From positions 9,148,204 to 9,212,203 of the forward strand of contig NW_026089623.1 in NCBI RefSeq assembly GCF_024586455.1: a stretch of DNA of 64,000 nt. Direction: 5' to 3'. The notes below the pieces were generated by a model, which did no database searches, was not told the DNA's origin, and was given only the letters and a program-made list of their open reading frames with translations. Position 1 is the first letter of the stretch. Every line of letters starts with the position of its first letter. This document shows positions 1 to 8,905 of this stretch, piece by piece. The translations under genes and the position numbers were made by a program. The DNA is from Bactrocera neohumeralis (taxonomy: Eukaryota; Arthropoda; Insecta; Diptera; Tephritidae).

Positions 1-353
1 TTGAATACTTTACGTGCTTCTAATTTAAAAATTCAATTTAACAAATGCCAATTCGCTGCATTATCAACAAAATTTTTGGGACAGGTCGTGTCCTGAGAAA
101 GTATAAAGCCGGATCCCTCAAAGATAAAATCTATTGAAAATATGAAACCGTCTACTTGTTTTAAAGAAATAAAAATATTCTTAGGTATCACAGGATATTA
201 CCGTAAATTTATACGGGGCCACGCAAAAGTAGCTTATGAGATTATGAAAGGGAAACTCTGTTTTAAATTTTCAAAATATCGGGTTTCGAACTCTTTTAAT
301 AACTTGAAAAGACATAGCCAGCGAATCTGTCTTACAACCGCCAGACCCACCAC
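1..353 (+). pseudogene. Ty3/gypsy reverse transcriptase fragment (host element of the nest)
   Basis: The plus strand encodes the end of a gypsy-type reverse transcriptase. It shows an FLGQVVS-like motif followed by the IKPDPSK segment, then the connection motif FLGITGYYRKFI near 180-215. A stop follows FLGQVVS (around 95), so the reading frame is dead. The last codons before 353 run in frame into the DAS of the RNase H domain that resumes at 1941, once the intervening DNA transposon is removed. This is the left-most visible piece of the old element that carries all insertions up to about 25 kb. The 5' LTR, gag, protease and first half of RT lie outside the window. Confidence 0.85.
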
Positions 354-738
354 TAAGGTGGGCCAAAAATAGTTTTTATTTATTTTTTTCTTAGTTGCCA
401 TGAAAATCTCATCCGACGTGACAAAAAACAAGTTTTGGTAAGACCGGAGCTCTTAATATTAATATTAAGAGGTACCTCATCGATATTTTCGATTTCCCAT
501 ATAAATAATACAGGAAATTTTGTTTTTTTGTTTGAGTTTTTAATGTACACAAACAAATATTTGGCAAGCGAGTATCAACACTTATTCTTATAGGAAATTT
601 ACCGATATACAAAAAAGGTTTAGAACATTTTTTGGCTGAGTCAACTCATTCAAATTTATTCGTAGTTAAAGTCCAACAGAAAATTATAAAAACTGATTTC
701 CACAATTTTTCATCTTATATTACAAATTAATGGCTAAT
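354..738 (+). repeat. Left terminal inverted repeat of the 354-1940 transposon
   Basis: This matches the reverse complement of 1573-1940 almost throughout, with small indels. It includes a perfect 18-bp internal palindrome, cttaatattaatattaag, present in both arms. The arms differ by scattered substitutions, so the copy is not new. Confidence 0.9.
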
Positions 739-1441
739 TAACATAACAAATCATATTTTTAATAAAACTTATCGTTTTCTGATTCTCTTGATAGCTTTCA
801 TCCTGTGACCAAGATTCCACATTTTTGTCAATGAAGTCAGTAGGTAAATCAAATGTTTGAAATATCGTCATTGACTTTGATACGGAGCTGTTCACAGTGT
901 TATACTCAACTAAGTCTTGCATGGAAGTCAGGTCATTGTATGGTGCCAAAATCACAGATGGAGTAGTGTACCAAGCTTTTAAATAAATTTTAACGAGAAA
1001 AATACAAACTTCACGTAAGCCATTGAATTCTCGCGCTGTTAGTTTAAATTCTTCTCTAAAGAGAAAAATTTTTAACGAATAAATGGCTTTCGCCATCCAA
1101 CGAGCATGATGAACTGGACCTGGATATTTAAACGTAAAGTTCGGTTTTGGCTTTTCCTCCAAAAAAATCAGCGATAGCTCCAGAAGTTCTTTATAGTCAT
1201 CTCTTGGTTGACAAACCTATAAAGTAGACATACAAATTTCAATTTAAATTGGCTTGTTGAGTGAGGAAACTCTGGTATGTTCATTAAGAACACATTGCGT
1301 TTATAATTTTTATAAAGTCTAGTTTATGAATTCGTACCCGTAAATTTTCTTCAATCAAGGTTACGAATGTTTGTTTGCTATTTGATAATACTTCTTTAAC
1401 AGTACTATCGTCCATTCCAACATTGAAATTTGAGTAGAGTT
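734..1441 (-). pseudogene. Transposon-encoded protein fragment with a probable intron
   Basis: A minus-strand open frame from 1162 to 734 (142 codons) contains PGPVHHARWMAKAIYSLKIF, a charged helix-rich block and a C-terminus ending at the inner edge of the left inverted repeat. The frame can be extended upstream by a good splice pair: donor CGG/GTACGA at 1338/1337 and acceptor TTTATAG/GTTTGT ending at 1217, giving a 121-nt intron. That joins an exon from about 1441 (reading FNVGMDDSTVKEV) to VCQPRDDYKELLELSLIFL. I recall similar HHARWMAKAIY proteins as repeat-associated hypothetical proteins in insects and cnidarians, but cannot name the family. The protein is short for a whole transposase, so this is probably its C-terminal part. 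Confidence 0.6.
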
Positions 1442-1572
1442 CAAAGATTTTGTTTCAACTAAGTACTTAAAAAATTGATTTTATTAAACGATTATCGATA
1501 TTTTATGAAAATTCTATGGTTACATCGCTAAACATGTGATAAGTTTTACGAAAAATATGATTTGTTCTGTTT

Positions 1573-1940
1573 ATTAGCCATTAATTTGTAATATAAGATG
1601 AAAAATTGTGGAAATCATTTTTTATAATTTTCTGTTGGACTTTAACTACGAATAACTTTGAATGAGTTGACTCAGCCAAAAAATGTCCTAGACCTTTTTT
1701 GTAGATCGGTAAATTTCCTATAAGAATAGGTGTTGATACTCGCTTACCAAATATTTGTTTGTGTACAATAAAAATCCAAACAAAAAAACAAAATTTCCTG
1801 TATCAAAAATATCAATGAGGCACCTCTTAATATTAATATTAAGGGCTCAGGTCTTACCAGAACTTGTTTTTTGTCATGTCGGACGAGATTTTAATGGTAA
1901 CTAAGAAAAAAAAAATAAAAACTATTTTTGGCCCACCTTA
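1573..1940 (-). repeat. Right terminal inverted repeat of the 354-1940 transposon
   Basis: Inverted partner of 354-738. Its inner edge is attagccattaatttg, matching the left arm's inner edge caaattaatggctaat. The outer edge abuts the gypsy RNase H codons at 1941. Confidence 0.9.
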
Positions 1941-2190
1941 CTCACCACCGATGCTTCGCAATTTGCCGTTGGCTCTGTTTTGAATCAAAATAGTCACCCA
2001 ATATGCTACGCTTCTCGTACATTGTCCGATCACGAAATTCGTTACTGTACTATTGAGAAAGAAGCCCTTGCCATGGTATGGTCTGTGAAACATTACCGAA
2101 CTTATTTATATGGTCGAAAGTTCGTAATACAAACGGACCATACGCCTTTAACTTGGCTGCATAATATTAAGGAGGCTAATACAAAGCAAA
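1941..2190 (+). pseudogene. Ty3/gypsy RNase H fragment
   Basis: The plus strand reads LTTDASQFAVGSVLNQ, then ICYASRTLSDHE, EKEALAMVWSVKHYRTYLYG and TDHTPLTWLHNIKEANTK. This is the canonical Ty3/gypsy RNase H, including its catalytic-type Asp and Glu. It continues the RT fragment of 1-353 and is cut after EANTK by the RTE-like LINE that starts near 2192. The next gypsy codons (KLQRWKI) resume at 3502. Confidence 0.9.
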
Positions 2191-2191
2191 C

Positions 2192-3502
2192 AACATCGAA
2201 TATAAGGTTCTATCGAGCGTATTGTGTGAAAGATTAAAGCCCACCGTCAACAAACTGATTGGACCTTATCAGTGTGGCTTCAGACCTGGAAAATCAACAA
2301 CCGACCAGATATTCACCATGCGCCAAATCTTGGAAAAGACCTGTGAAAGAAGAATCGACACACACCACCTCTTCGTCGATTTCAAAGCTGCTTTCGACAG
2401 CACGAAAAGGAGCTGCCTTTATGCCGCGATGTCTGAATTTGGTATCCCCGCAAAAATAATACGGCTGTGTAAGCTGACGTTGAGCAACACCAAAAGCTCC
2501 GTCAGAATAGGGAAGGACCTCTCCGAGCCGTTCGATACCAAACGAGGTTTCAGACAAGGCGATTCCCTATCGTGTGACTTTTTCAACCTGCTTCTGGAGA
2601 AAATAGTTCGATCTGCAGAACTTAATAGAGAAGGTACCATCTTTTATAAGAGTGTACAGCTGCTGGCGTATGCCGATGATATTGATATCATCGGCCTTAA
2701 CACCCGCGCCGTTAGTTCTGCTTTCTCCAGACTGGACAAGGAAGCAAAACAAATGGGTCTGGCAGTGAACGAGGGCAAAACGAAATATCTCCTGTCATCA
2801 AACAAACAGTCGTCGCACTCGCGACTTGGAACTCACGTCACTGTTGACAGTCATAACTTTGAAGTCGTAGATAATTTCGTCTATCTTGGAACCAGCGTAA
2901 ACACCACCAACAACGTCAGCCTAGAAATCCAACGCAGGATAACTCTTGCCAACAGGTGCTACTTCGGACTGAGTAGGCAATTGAGAAGCAAAGTCCTCTC
3001 TCGACAAACAAAAACCAAACTCTATAAGTCACTCATAATTCCCGTCCTGCTATATGGTGCAGAGGCTTGGACGATGTCAACAACTGATGAGTCGATGTTG
3101 CGAGTTTTCGAGAGAAAAGTTCTGCGAAAGATTTATGGTCCTTTGCGCGTTGGCCACGGCGAATATCGCATTCGATGGAACGATGAGCTTTACGAGATAT
3201 ATGACGACATTGACATAGTTCAGCGAATTAAAAGACAGCGGCTACGCTGTCTAGGTCATGTTGTCCGGATGGACGGAAACACTCCAGCTCTGAAAGTATT
3301 CGACGCTGTACCCGCCGGGGGAAGCAGAGGAAGAGGAAGACCTCCACTCCGTTGGAAGGACCAGGTGGAGAAGGACCTGGCTACGCTTGGAATATCCAAT
3401 TGGCGCCACGTAGCGAAAAGAAGAAACGACTGGCGCGCTGTTGTTAACTCGGCTATAATCGCGTAAGCGGTGTCTACGCCAATTAAGAAGAAAAAGAATA
3501 AA
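2192..3502 (+). mobile_element. RTE-like LINE, copy A, 5'-truncated
   Basis: This is the first of nine copies of one LINE family in the window. It starts in the middle of the RT domain and ends with the family's very short 3' untranslated region, taagcggtgtctacgcc, followed by an (AAG)n-type tail. It interrupts gypsy between EANTK and KLQRWKI. A short aaagc shared by both junctions is a possible target duplication, but the tail makes the boundary ambiguous. The RTE assignment rests on endonuclease plus RT in one frame (seen in other copies), the YADDID active site and the microsatellite tail. Confidence 0.88.
2222..3466 (+). CDS. RTE-like reverse transcriptase, C-terminal 414 residues
   Basis: An uninterrupted frame covering most of RT and the C-terminal domain. 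Visible motifs in order are QCGFRPGKSTTDQIF (residues 17-31), FVDFKAAFDS (51-60), RGFRQGDSLS (108-117) and the active site LAYADDIDIIG (148-158). The family's LLYGAEAW, ERKVLRKIYGPL and CLGHVVRM blocks follow, and it ends NSAIIA. The endonuclease and first RT motifs are missing because the insertion is 5'-truncated, so the given start is only the first ATG. With no upstream promoter of its own it is a relic despite its open frame. Of all copies here it has the least damaged C-terminal half. Confidence 0.85.
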   Translation: MCERLKPTVNKLIGPYQCGFRPGKSTTDQIFTMRQILEKTCERRIDTHHLFVDFKAAFDSTKRSCLYAAMSEFGIPAKIIRLCKLTLSNTKSSVRIGKDLSEPFDTKRGFRQGDSLSCDFFNLLLEKIVRSAELNREGTIFYKSVQLLAYADDIDIIGLNTRAVSSAFSRLDKEAKQMGLAVNEGKTKYLLSSNKQSSHSRLGTHVTVDSHNFEVVDNFVYLGTSVNTTNNVSLEIQRRITLANRCYFGLSRQLRSKVLSRQTKTKLYKSLIIPVLLYGAEAWTMSTTDESMLRVFERKVLRKIYGPLRVGHGEYRIRWNDELYEIYDDIDIVQRIKRQRLRCLGHVVRMDGNTPALKVFDAVPAGGSRGRGRPPLRWKDQVEKDLATLGISNWRHVAKRRNDWRAVVNSAIIA

Positions 3503-3523
3503 AAGCTACAAAGGTGGAAAATT

Positions 3524-3620
3524 AAGCTGATGGCTTAACCGCTAGTGATATATATATAAATTGTAATTGTAATTAAATTACCTTTTTCAATTTAACAAAA
3601 AAAAAAAACAAAAAAAAAAA
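3524..3620 (+). mobile_element. Short poly-A-tailed non-LTR or SINE-like 3' fragment
   Basis: About 97 bp ending in two A runs (12 and 11 A around a C) sits between direct repeats gtggaaaatt at 3514-3523 and 3621-3630. This 10-bp target duplication splits the gypsy codons W-K-I. The body includes cttaaccgctagtgat and an AT-rich stretch. It is too short to assign to a clade; an extreme 5' truncation of an I- or Jockey-type LINE is the likely origin. Confidence 0.75.
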
Positions 3621-3862
3621 GTGGAAAATTCTACGAAATGAATATGGTTTTGAAATTACTTATATTAAGGGAAAGGATAATACTGTTGCTGATACTATAT
3701 GCAGATACTTTGTTTTAAATAATGAAAATTTCGTAGATAAAGATATATACAATAATTATGAAAATAGTAAAATTGAAAGTAAAAAAGTACCATAACAAAA
3801 TCCTATATCATTAGATGGAACTGTACACAGCGCGTTAGATAATAATTTAAAATATGTATATA
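3621..3862 (+). pseudogene. Ty3/gypsy RNase H end and spacer
   Basis: The frame WKILRNEYGFEITYIKGKDN, then TVADTICRY, is the classic end of gypsy RNase H (normally VADALSR). A spacer follows, with one stop after ESKKVP (near 3793), and then NNLKYVYIAN, where the Tc1 element begins. Gypsy resumes at 15407. Confidence 0.85.
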
Positions 3863-3973
3863 TAGCAAATAAGTTTACGTCCACCAATGATTATTTATAT
3901 AAATAATAGTAATTACTTCCCCTACATAGGGTTGTGCGCTGGGTTTGCGACCCGCCACGTATAAACAATACCA

Positions 3974-6288
3974 ATGGAAACTAAACGACAGCCTCGGATG
4001 AGAGACCCCCCTTTTGATGACGACCATGGCAAACGAAATAAAGACTACGATTTGAGGGAATGCACCTGGAATGTCCGGACCCTTAATTGGGAAGGTGCCG
4101 CTGCCCAGCTGGTTGATGTCCTCGCGAAAATAAAGGCTGACATCACCGCCGTCCAAGAAATGCGATGGACGGCACAAGGACAGAGCCGAGTAGGTCCTTG
4201 TGACATTTACTACAGTGGCCATATTAAGGAGCGCAAGTTTGGTGTTGGATTCGTGGTGGGAGAGAGACTCCGTCGCCGAGTACTATCATTCACTCCGGTG
4301 AATGAACGTCTAGCCACAATCCGCATAAAAGCGAGGTTCTTCAACACATCGCTGATTTGCGCCCACGCCCTGACGGAAGAGAAGGACGATGTGACCAAAG
4401 ATGCCTTCTATGAGCACTTGGAGCGCGCTTATGAGAGCTGCCCCCGCCACGATGTCAAAATCGTGCTTGGCGACTTTAACTCCAGGGTGTGCAAAAAAAG
4501 TTATCTTTGGCGCTACGGTCGGTAAATTCAGCCTCCACGACGAAACTTCCCCAAATGGGTTGAGGCTGATTGACTTCGTCGGGGCCCGAAATATGGTTAT
4601 CTGTAGTACTAGATTCCAGCATAAAAAGATTCATCAAGCTACCTGGCTGTCTCCGTATCGAAAAACTACCAACCAGATCGATCATGTTGTGATAGACGGA
4701 AGACACGTCTCCAGTGTTTTAGATGTGCGTGCGCTCCGAGGTCCTAACATCGACTCGGACCACTATCTTGTTGCAGCCAAGATTCGCACCCGCCCCTGTG
4801 CAGCAAAAAACGCACGCCAACAAACACAAGGAAGGTTCGACGTCGAGAAGCTGTAATCACAACAGACAGCCGAACGATTTTCTACTCGGCTGCACTCCTG
4901 CTCTCTGAGAGCACTCGTCAACAACTCGGTATAAGGGAATTGTGGGACGGCATTTCAAATTACGTACGACGAGGAGTGCCGTGTCGCAGCGGAGAGAAAA
5001 CAGGCTGCCTACCTCGCAACGTTACGATCGACCACAACACGTGCGGGATGGGATAGATACCGAGAGTTGAAAAGGGAAGCGAGACGCATTTGTAGACAGA
5101 AAAAGAAAGAGGCTGAAATGCGTGAGTACGAAGAGCTTGATGAGCTTGCCGACAGTGGTAATGCTTGAAAATTCTACGAAAAAATGCGGTGGCTTACAGA
5201 AGGTTTCAAGACCGGAGCATACTCTTGTAGAACCCCCAAAGGTGATCTAGTGACCGAAGCCCAGAGCATACTTAAATTATGGAGGGAACACTTCTCCAGC
5301 CTGCTGAATGGCAGTGAACGCACAACGCCAGAAGAAGGCGAACCCGATTCCCCAATCGATGACGATTTAGCAGACGTTCCATTGCCCGACCATGAAGAAG
5401 TTCGAATAGCAATTGCCCGCCTGAAGAACAACAAAGCGGCATGGGCCGACAGATTGCCGGCCGAGCTATTCAAACACGGCGGCGAAGAACTGATAAGGGG
5501 CATGCATCAGCTTCTTTGTAAAATATGGTCGGACGAAAGCATGCCCAACGATTGGAATTTAAGTGTGCTATGCCCAATCCATAAAAAAGGAGACCCCAAA
5601 ATCTGCGCCAACTACCGTGGGATCAGCCTACTCAACATCGCATATAAGGTCCTATCGAGCGTATTGTGTGAAAGATTAAAGCCCACCGTCAACAAACTGA
5701 TTGGACCTTATCAATGTGGCTTCAGACCTGGAAAATCAACAACCGACCAGATATTCACCATACGCCAAATCTTGGAAAAGACCCGTGAAAGGAGAATCGA
5801 CACACCACCTCTTCGTCGATTTCAAAACTGCTTTCGACAGCACGAAAAGGAGCTGCCTTTATGCCGCGATGTCTGAATTTGGTATCCCCGCGAAACTAAT
5901 ACCGCTGTGTAAACTGACGTTGAGCAACACGAAAAGCTCCGTCAGGATCGGGAAGGACCTCTCCGAGCCGTTCCATACCAAACGAGGTTTCAGACAAGGC
6001 GACTCTCTATCGTGCGACTTCGTCAACCTGCTTCTGGAGAAAATAGTACGAGCTGCAGAACTAAACAGAGAAGGTACCATCTTCTATAAGAGTGTACAGC
6101 TGTTGGCGTATGCCGACGATATTTATATCATCTGCCTCAACACCCGCGAAGTTAGTTCTGCTTTCTCCAGGCTGGACAAGGAAGCACAGAAAATGGGTCT
6201 GGCAGTGAACAAGGCAAAACGGAATATCTCCTGTCATCAAACAAACAGTCATCGCACTCGCGACTTGGCTCTCACGTCACTGTTGACA
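3974..6288 (+). pseudogene. RTE-like endonuclease/RT, broken (copy B, 5' part)
   Basis: Open pieces at 3974-4525, 4401-4856, 5184-5876 and 5701-6366 together cover the AP-type endonuclease and most of RT. The endonuclease shows CTWNVRTL, QEMRW, a degenerate GDFN motif and DSDHYLVAAK. The RT shows GISLLNIAYKVL, QCGFRPGKSTTDQIF, RGFRQGDSLS and AYADDIYIICL, the last being altered just after the active site. The coding sequence is cut at VTVD (6288) by the R1-like fragment and resumes at 7042. Confidence 0.85.
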
Positions 6289-7041
6289 ACTGTCAATGTG
6301 TTTTACGTGGGTATCTGCCTGCGAAGACTCAAATCCACGGTGCTATCTATTGCTAGTAGCACATAGATCAAATTAATACGTTGATCAGCGCCCCAAAGTG
6401 TAAGTGCATGCACAACACTACACTCTGGAAGAAACCAAGGTATGAGTGCCGCCCCACACACATACACTTTGGTTCCAATCGGTTCGGGTGAAAACCAAAG
6501 AAGACACCCTAGCCACCTTGGTCGGGTTCGAGGCCCATCTAAAACCTCTGCCGTACTCTGGGTCTGGCACCCGGCCGCAGTGCGACTCCACATTGGACAA
6601 TTTCCCTTCCTGCATTTAGGTTTAAACCACAGCCACCACGAATTTCCCCAAAGGGCCAAGACCCAATGAGCAGACTGAAGCGAACTTCAGGGGCGGCTGC
6701 TCCCCGTGGTACCATGTTTTAGTCTTTGGTGTGACCTGTAGCCCAAGCTTGCGCTTAAGCTACTGCCAGTCAAGCCCCCAAAAATTCCGAGGAATTCTTA
6801 AGAACCCGACTGTATGATTTTTTTGTTATCCCATTCATTTTTGTGTTTGTTATATAATCGCAAACCCATTCAAAGAATATGATAGTATTTAAATGTAGCA
6901 CTTTTCTGACATCTCTGACCATGCCGACATTCAATAAACCAGACATGTGAATGTCGGACATAGTGCATTTGGATTTTAGTCGCCTCATACGACAGGCGTG
7001 CCTTACCGCGGGAATATTCTTATCTCCCTCCCCGCAGGGAG
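6289..7041 (+). mobile_element. R1-clade-like LINE 3' fragment inside RTE copy B
   Basis: 753 bp flanked by the 14-bp direct repeat cgtcactgttgaca (6275-6288 and 7042-7055), a target duplication. Its 3' end contains gtcgcctcatacgacaggcg and a hairpin of ccgcggg with cccgcaggga. This kind of sequence closes many arthropod R1-group and related non-LTR elements. There is no poly-A and no coding domain I can recognise, so it is a 5'-truncated 3' untranslated region. The R1 assignment is from recall of that terminal motif. Confidence 0.65.
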
Positions 7042-7640
7042 CGTCACTGTTGACAGTCATAACTTTGAAGTTGTAGATAATTTTGTCTATTTAGGAACCA
7101 GCATTAACACCACCAACAATGTCAGCCTGGAAATCCAACGCAGGACTCCTCTTGCCAACAGGTGCTACTTCGGACTAAGTAGGCAATTGAAAAGTAAAGT
7201 CCTCTCTCGACGAACAAAAGCTAAACTCTGTAAGTCGCTCATAATTCCCGTCCTGCTATATGGTGCAGAGGCTTGGGCGATGACAACAACCGATGAGTCG
7301 ACGTTACGAGTTTTCGAGAGAAAAATTCTGCGAAAGATTTATGGCCTTTTGCGCATTGGCCACGGCGAATATCCCTTTCGATGGAACGATGAGCTGTACG
7401 AGATATACGACGACATTGGCATAGTTCAGCGAATTAAAAGACAGCGGCCACACACTCCAGCTCTGAAAGTATTCGACGCAGTACCCGCCGGGGAAGCAGA
7501 GGAAGAGGAAGACCTCCACTCCGTTGGAAGGACCAAGTGGAGAAAGACCTGGCTTCGCTTGGAATATCCAATTGGCGCCACGTAGCGAAAAGAAGAAACG
7601 ATTGGCGCGCTGTTGTTAACTCGGCTATAGTCGCGTAAGC
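7042..7640 (+). pseudogene. RTE-like RT C-terminal part (copy B, continued)
   Basis: It resumes with VTVDSHNFEVVDNFVYLGTS, then LLYGAEAW, ERKILRKIYGLL, and a deletion of about 36 nt between KRQRP and HTPALKVFD that removes the LGHVVRM block. The frame is then off until near the end (CAATTGGCGCCACGTAGCG region). The 3' untranslated region with (GAA)n follows at 7637-7673. Confidence 0.85.
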
Positions 7641-7673
7641 GGTGTCTACGCCAATTAAGAAGAAGAAGAAGAA

Positions 7674-8430
7674 TTACAATAGTCTTAGCGGTTTTTTGCC
7701 TAGATTTTGTTGCTATTATTGTCCCTAGACGTCGACGTATGCCCCCCACTCGATTTCTAGTATTATTTCCCGATATTTTGACCCTCTAAGTCGATTATCC
7801 AGTTTTTTGGCCTTAATTTGAAGAAACTCGATGTTTTCGAGTACGATTTTCCAAAAAGTTCCAGATATTTTGATTAGGATTAATGTCTAGTGATTCCGGG
7901 ACCTATGGAGTTATTTTTATTTCCATAACAACCCGGTACGTACAAGATATGAAGTGTATTTTAGGTCCTCATCCTGTTGGAAATTGATTTTGCTGTTATT
8001 AACAGCCGATTTAAGCACACTTAAAATTTAAATTTTTTTCTTAAAATGTTCAGATACATATTCTTATCCCTTTTTTCACTAAAAAAAATCCGAATGTTCA
8101 ACTCCAGATGCAGCCATATACCCCCAAACCATAACATTACTCCTACCGTGCTTTACCGTTGGCACTGCATTTTTTCCTCGCGACTCTTTAGTGATCTTTC
8201 TCAACACTTTTCGTGATTTATTCGAACCAAATAATTAAATTTTGATTCGCCGGAGAACACAATGTTTGCCCAAAACCAGTTTGTTTAAATATTGTTAAGC
8301 AACCGCCGAACTCTTCTCTTTATTATCCTTACTTATGTATTGCTTACGACGTGCGATTCGTCTATGATAACAAGCACTCTTCAAAACATTCCTTACTGTT
8401 TGAGGATTTATTTTTTTTGTGTACATTTCA
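7674..8430 (-). pseudogene. Tc1-family transposase, minus-strand arm
   Basis: Read on the minus strand in several frames: KINPQTVRNVLKSACYHRR, IARRKQYISKDN, a VLRRIKI..LFGSN segment (normally DESKFNLFGSD), VPTVKHGRSNVMVWG, YMAASGVEHSD, ILSVLKSAVNNS, NFQQDEDPKYTS, a degenerate SLDINPNQNIWN (normally SPDLNPIENLW), then RRRLGTIIATKSRQ. This covers the second half of a DD34E transposase with its first D region, QDNDPKH motif and C-terminus. Stops and shifts are frequent. The N-terminal DNA-binding domain is absent. Confidence 0.8.
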
Positions 8431-8431
8431 A

Positions 8432-8552
8432 AGATGGATAAACACATGTTTCTGAACATTTTAGCAAAATAATTTTAATTTTAAGTGTGCTTAAATCGGC
8501 TGTTCATAGCAGCTACTTCTATTTACAACACGATAACGACCCAAAACACACG
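8432..8552 (+). pseudogene. Tc1-family transposase, plus-strand arm, first part
   Basis: The plus strand reads DKHMFLNILAKIILILSVLK, then SAVHSSYFYLQHDNDPKHT, matching the minus-strand arm residue by residue (ILSVLKSAV, DEDPKYT). It is cut at KHT by the LTR element and resumes at 14878 with YLVREWLLWN. The arm begins within the transposase, head to head with the minus arm. Confidence 0.8.
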
Positions 8553-8742
8553 TGTCACCGACAGTGTAATCGAGTGAGAGGCATTCGTTAAGAAGCAAGC
8601 AAACGGAGTAGTGCTAGCAAGCGCTGGAAAATAAGTTTAATTTTCATTTCAATATTTTATTATTCGTACGATAATAATTTTTAAATAAACTTTGGTATAC
8701 GTTTGATAATAATTTGAATAAACAATTTGGACATTCTTGACA
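8553..8742 (+). repeat. 5' LTR of the 8553-14873 element
   Basis: 190 bp, TG...CA ends. Aligned to the split 3' LTR it shows about six to eight differences (for example gagtgagagg against gagtgaaagg, and attcgtacg against attcgttcg). Confidence 0.88.
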
Positions 8743-8760
8743 TCTCAGAAGTGGGATTCC
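8743..8760 (+). other. Probable tRNA-Leu primer-binding site
   Basis: Directly after the 5' LTR comes tctcagaagtgggattcc. This is close to the complement of the acceptor/T-arm end of insect tRNA-Leu, without the TGG that would pair with CCA. The other mdg3-like element has aatcagaagtaggattac in the equivalent place. mdg3 is known to use tRNA-Leu. The assignment is by recall, not alignment. Confidence 0.5.
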
Positions 8761-8905
8761 AAAATCGTAGAATTATACGAATTTGTGGATAAGAATACGT
8801 TTTGAGGAATAATTTTGCAAGCGATGAGAGCGCCGGCGTAACTAGCGAACAAACGGCGTAACTATCGAACAAACGAAGAAGAGAGGAAGGAATTATTTGC
8901 ATAGG

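Larger units (their letters stand above)
354..1940 (-). mobile_element. DNA transposon with about 370-bp terminal inverted repeats
   Basis: The two ends are long inverted copies of each other: 354-738 against 1573-1940. They begin TAAGGTGGGCC and end GGCCCACCTTA. The flanks cccaccac (346-353) and ctcaccac (1941-1948) look like an 8-bp target duplication with one change. Removing the element restores the gypsy reading frame between RT and RNase H. The 8-bp duplication fits the hAT and P superfamilies, but such long inverted repeats are unusual for either. The interior holds one minus-strand gene fragment. I do not recognise the superfamily. Confidence 0.85.
3916..7673 (+). mobile_element. RTE-like LINE, copy B, split by an R1-like insertion
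   Basis: It starts within the 5' untranslated region (cctacatagggttgtgcg) and runs to the family 3' end with (GAA)n near 7673. It is inserted in the left arm of the Tc1 palindrome; aattac occurs at both junctions (3910-3915 and 7674 region). The endonuclease begins at 3974 with CTWNVRTL and QEMRW but shifts frame near 4490. Later lesions are a TAA after DVEKL, a deletion of about 56 nt after GISN, a TGA near 5166, frame changes near 5815, and an insertion at 6289-7041. Much of the damage is shared with copy D. Confidence 0.88.

Noticed and set aside
451..468. 18-bp perfect palindrome cttaatattaatattaag as a regulatory operator
   Set aside because: It is repeated in both arms of the transposon's inverted repeats and is explained as part of them.
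6303..6669. Open frames of 118, 65 and 75 codons on both strands with Trp-rich composition
   Set aside because: They overlap each other in opposite strands inside an R1-like 3' untranslated region bounded by a target duplication; no domain, so shadows of GC-richer sequence.
8743..8760. tRNA-Leu gene fragment or integration site
   Set aside because: Only the acceptor/T-arm complement is present and it directly abuts an LTR, so it is a primer-binding site rather than a tRNA gene.
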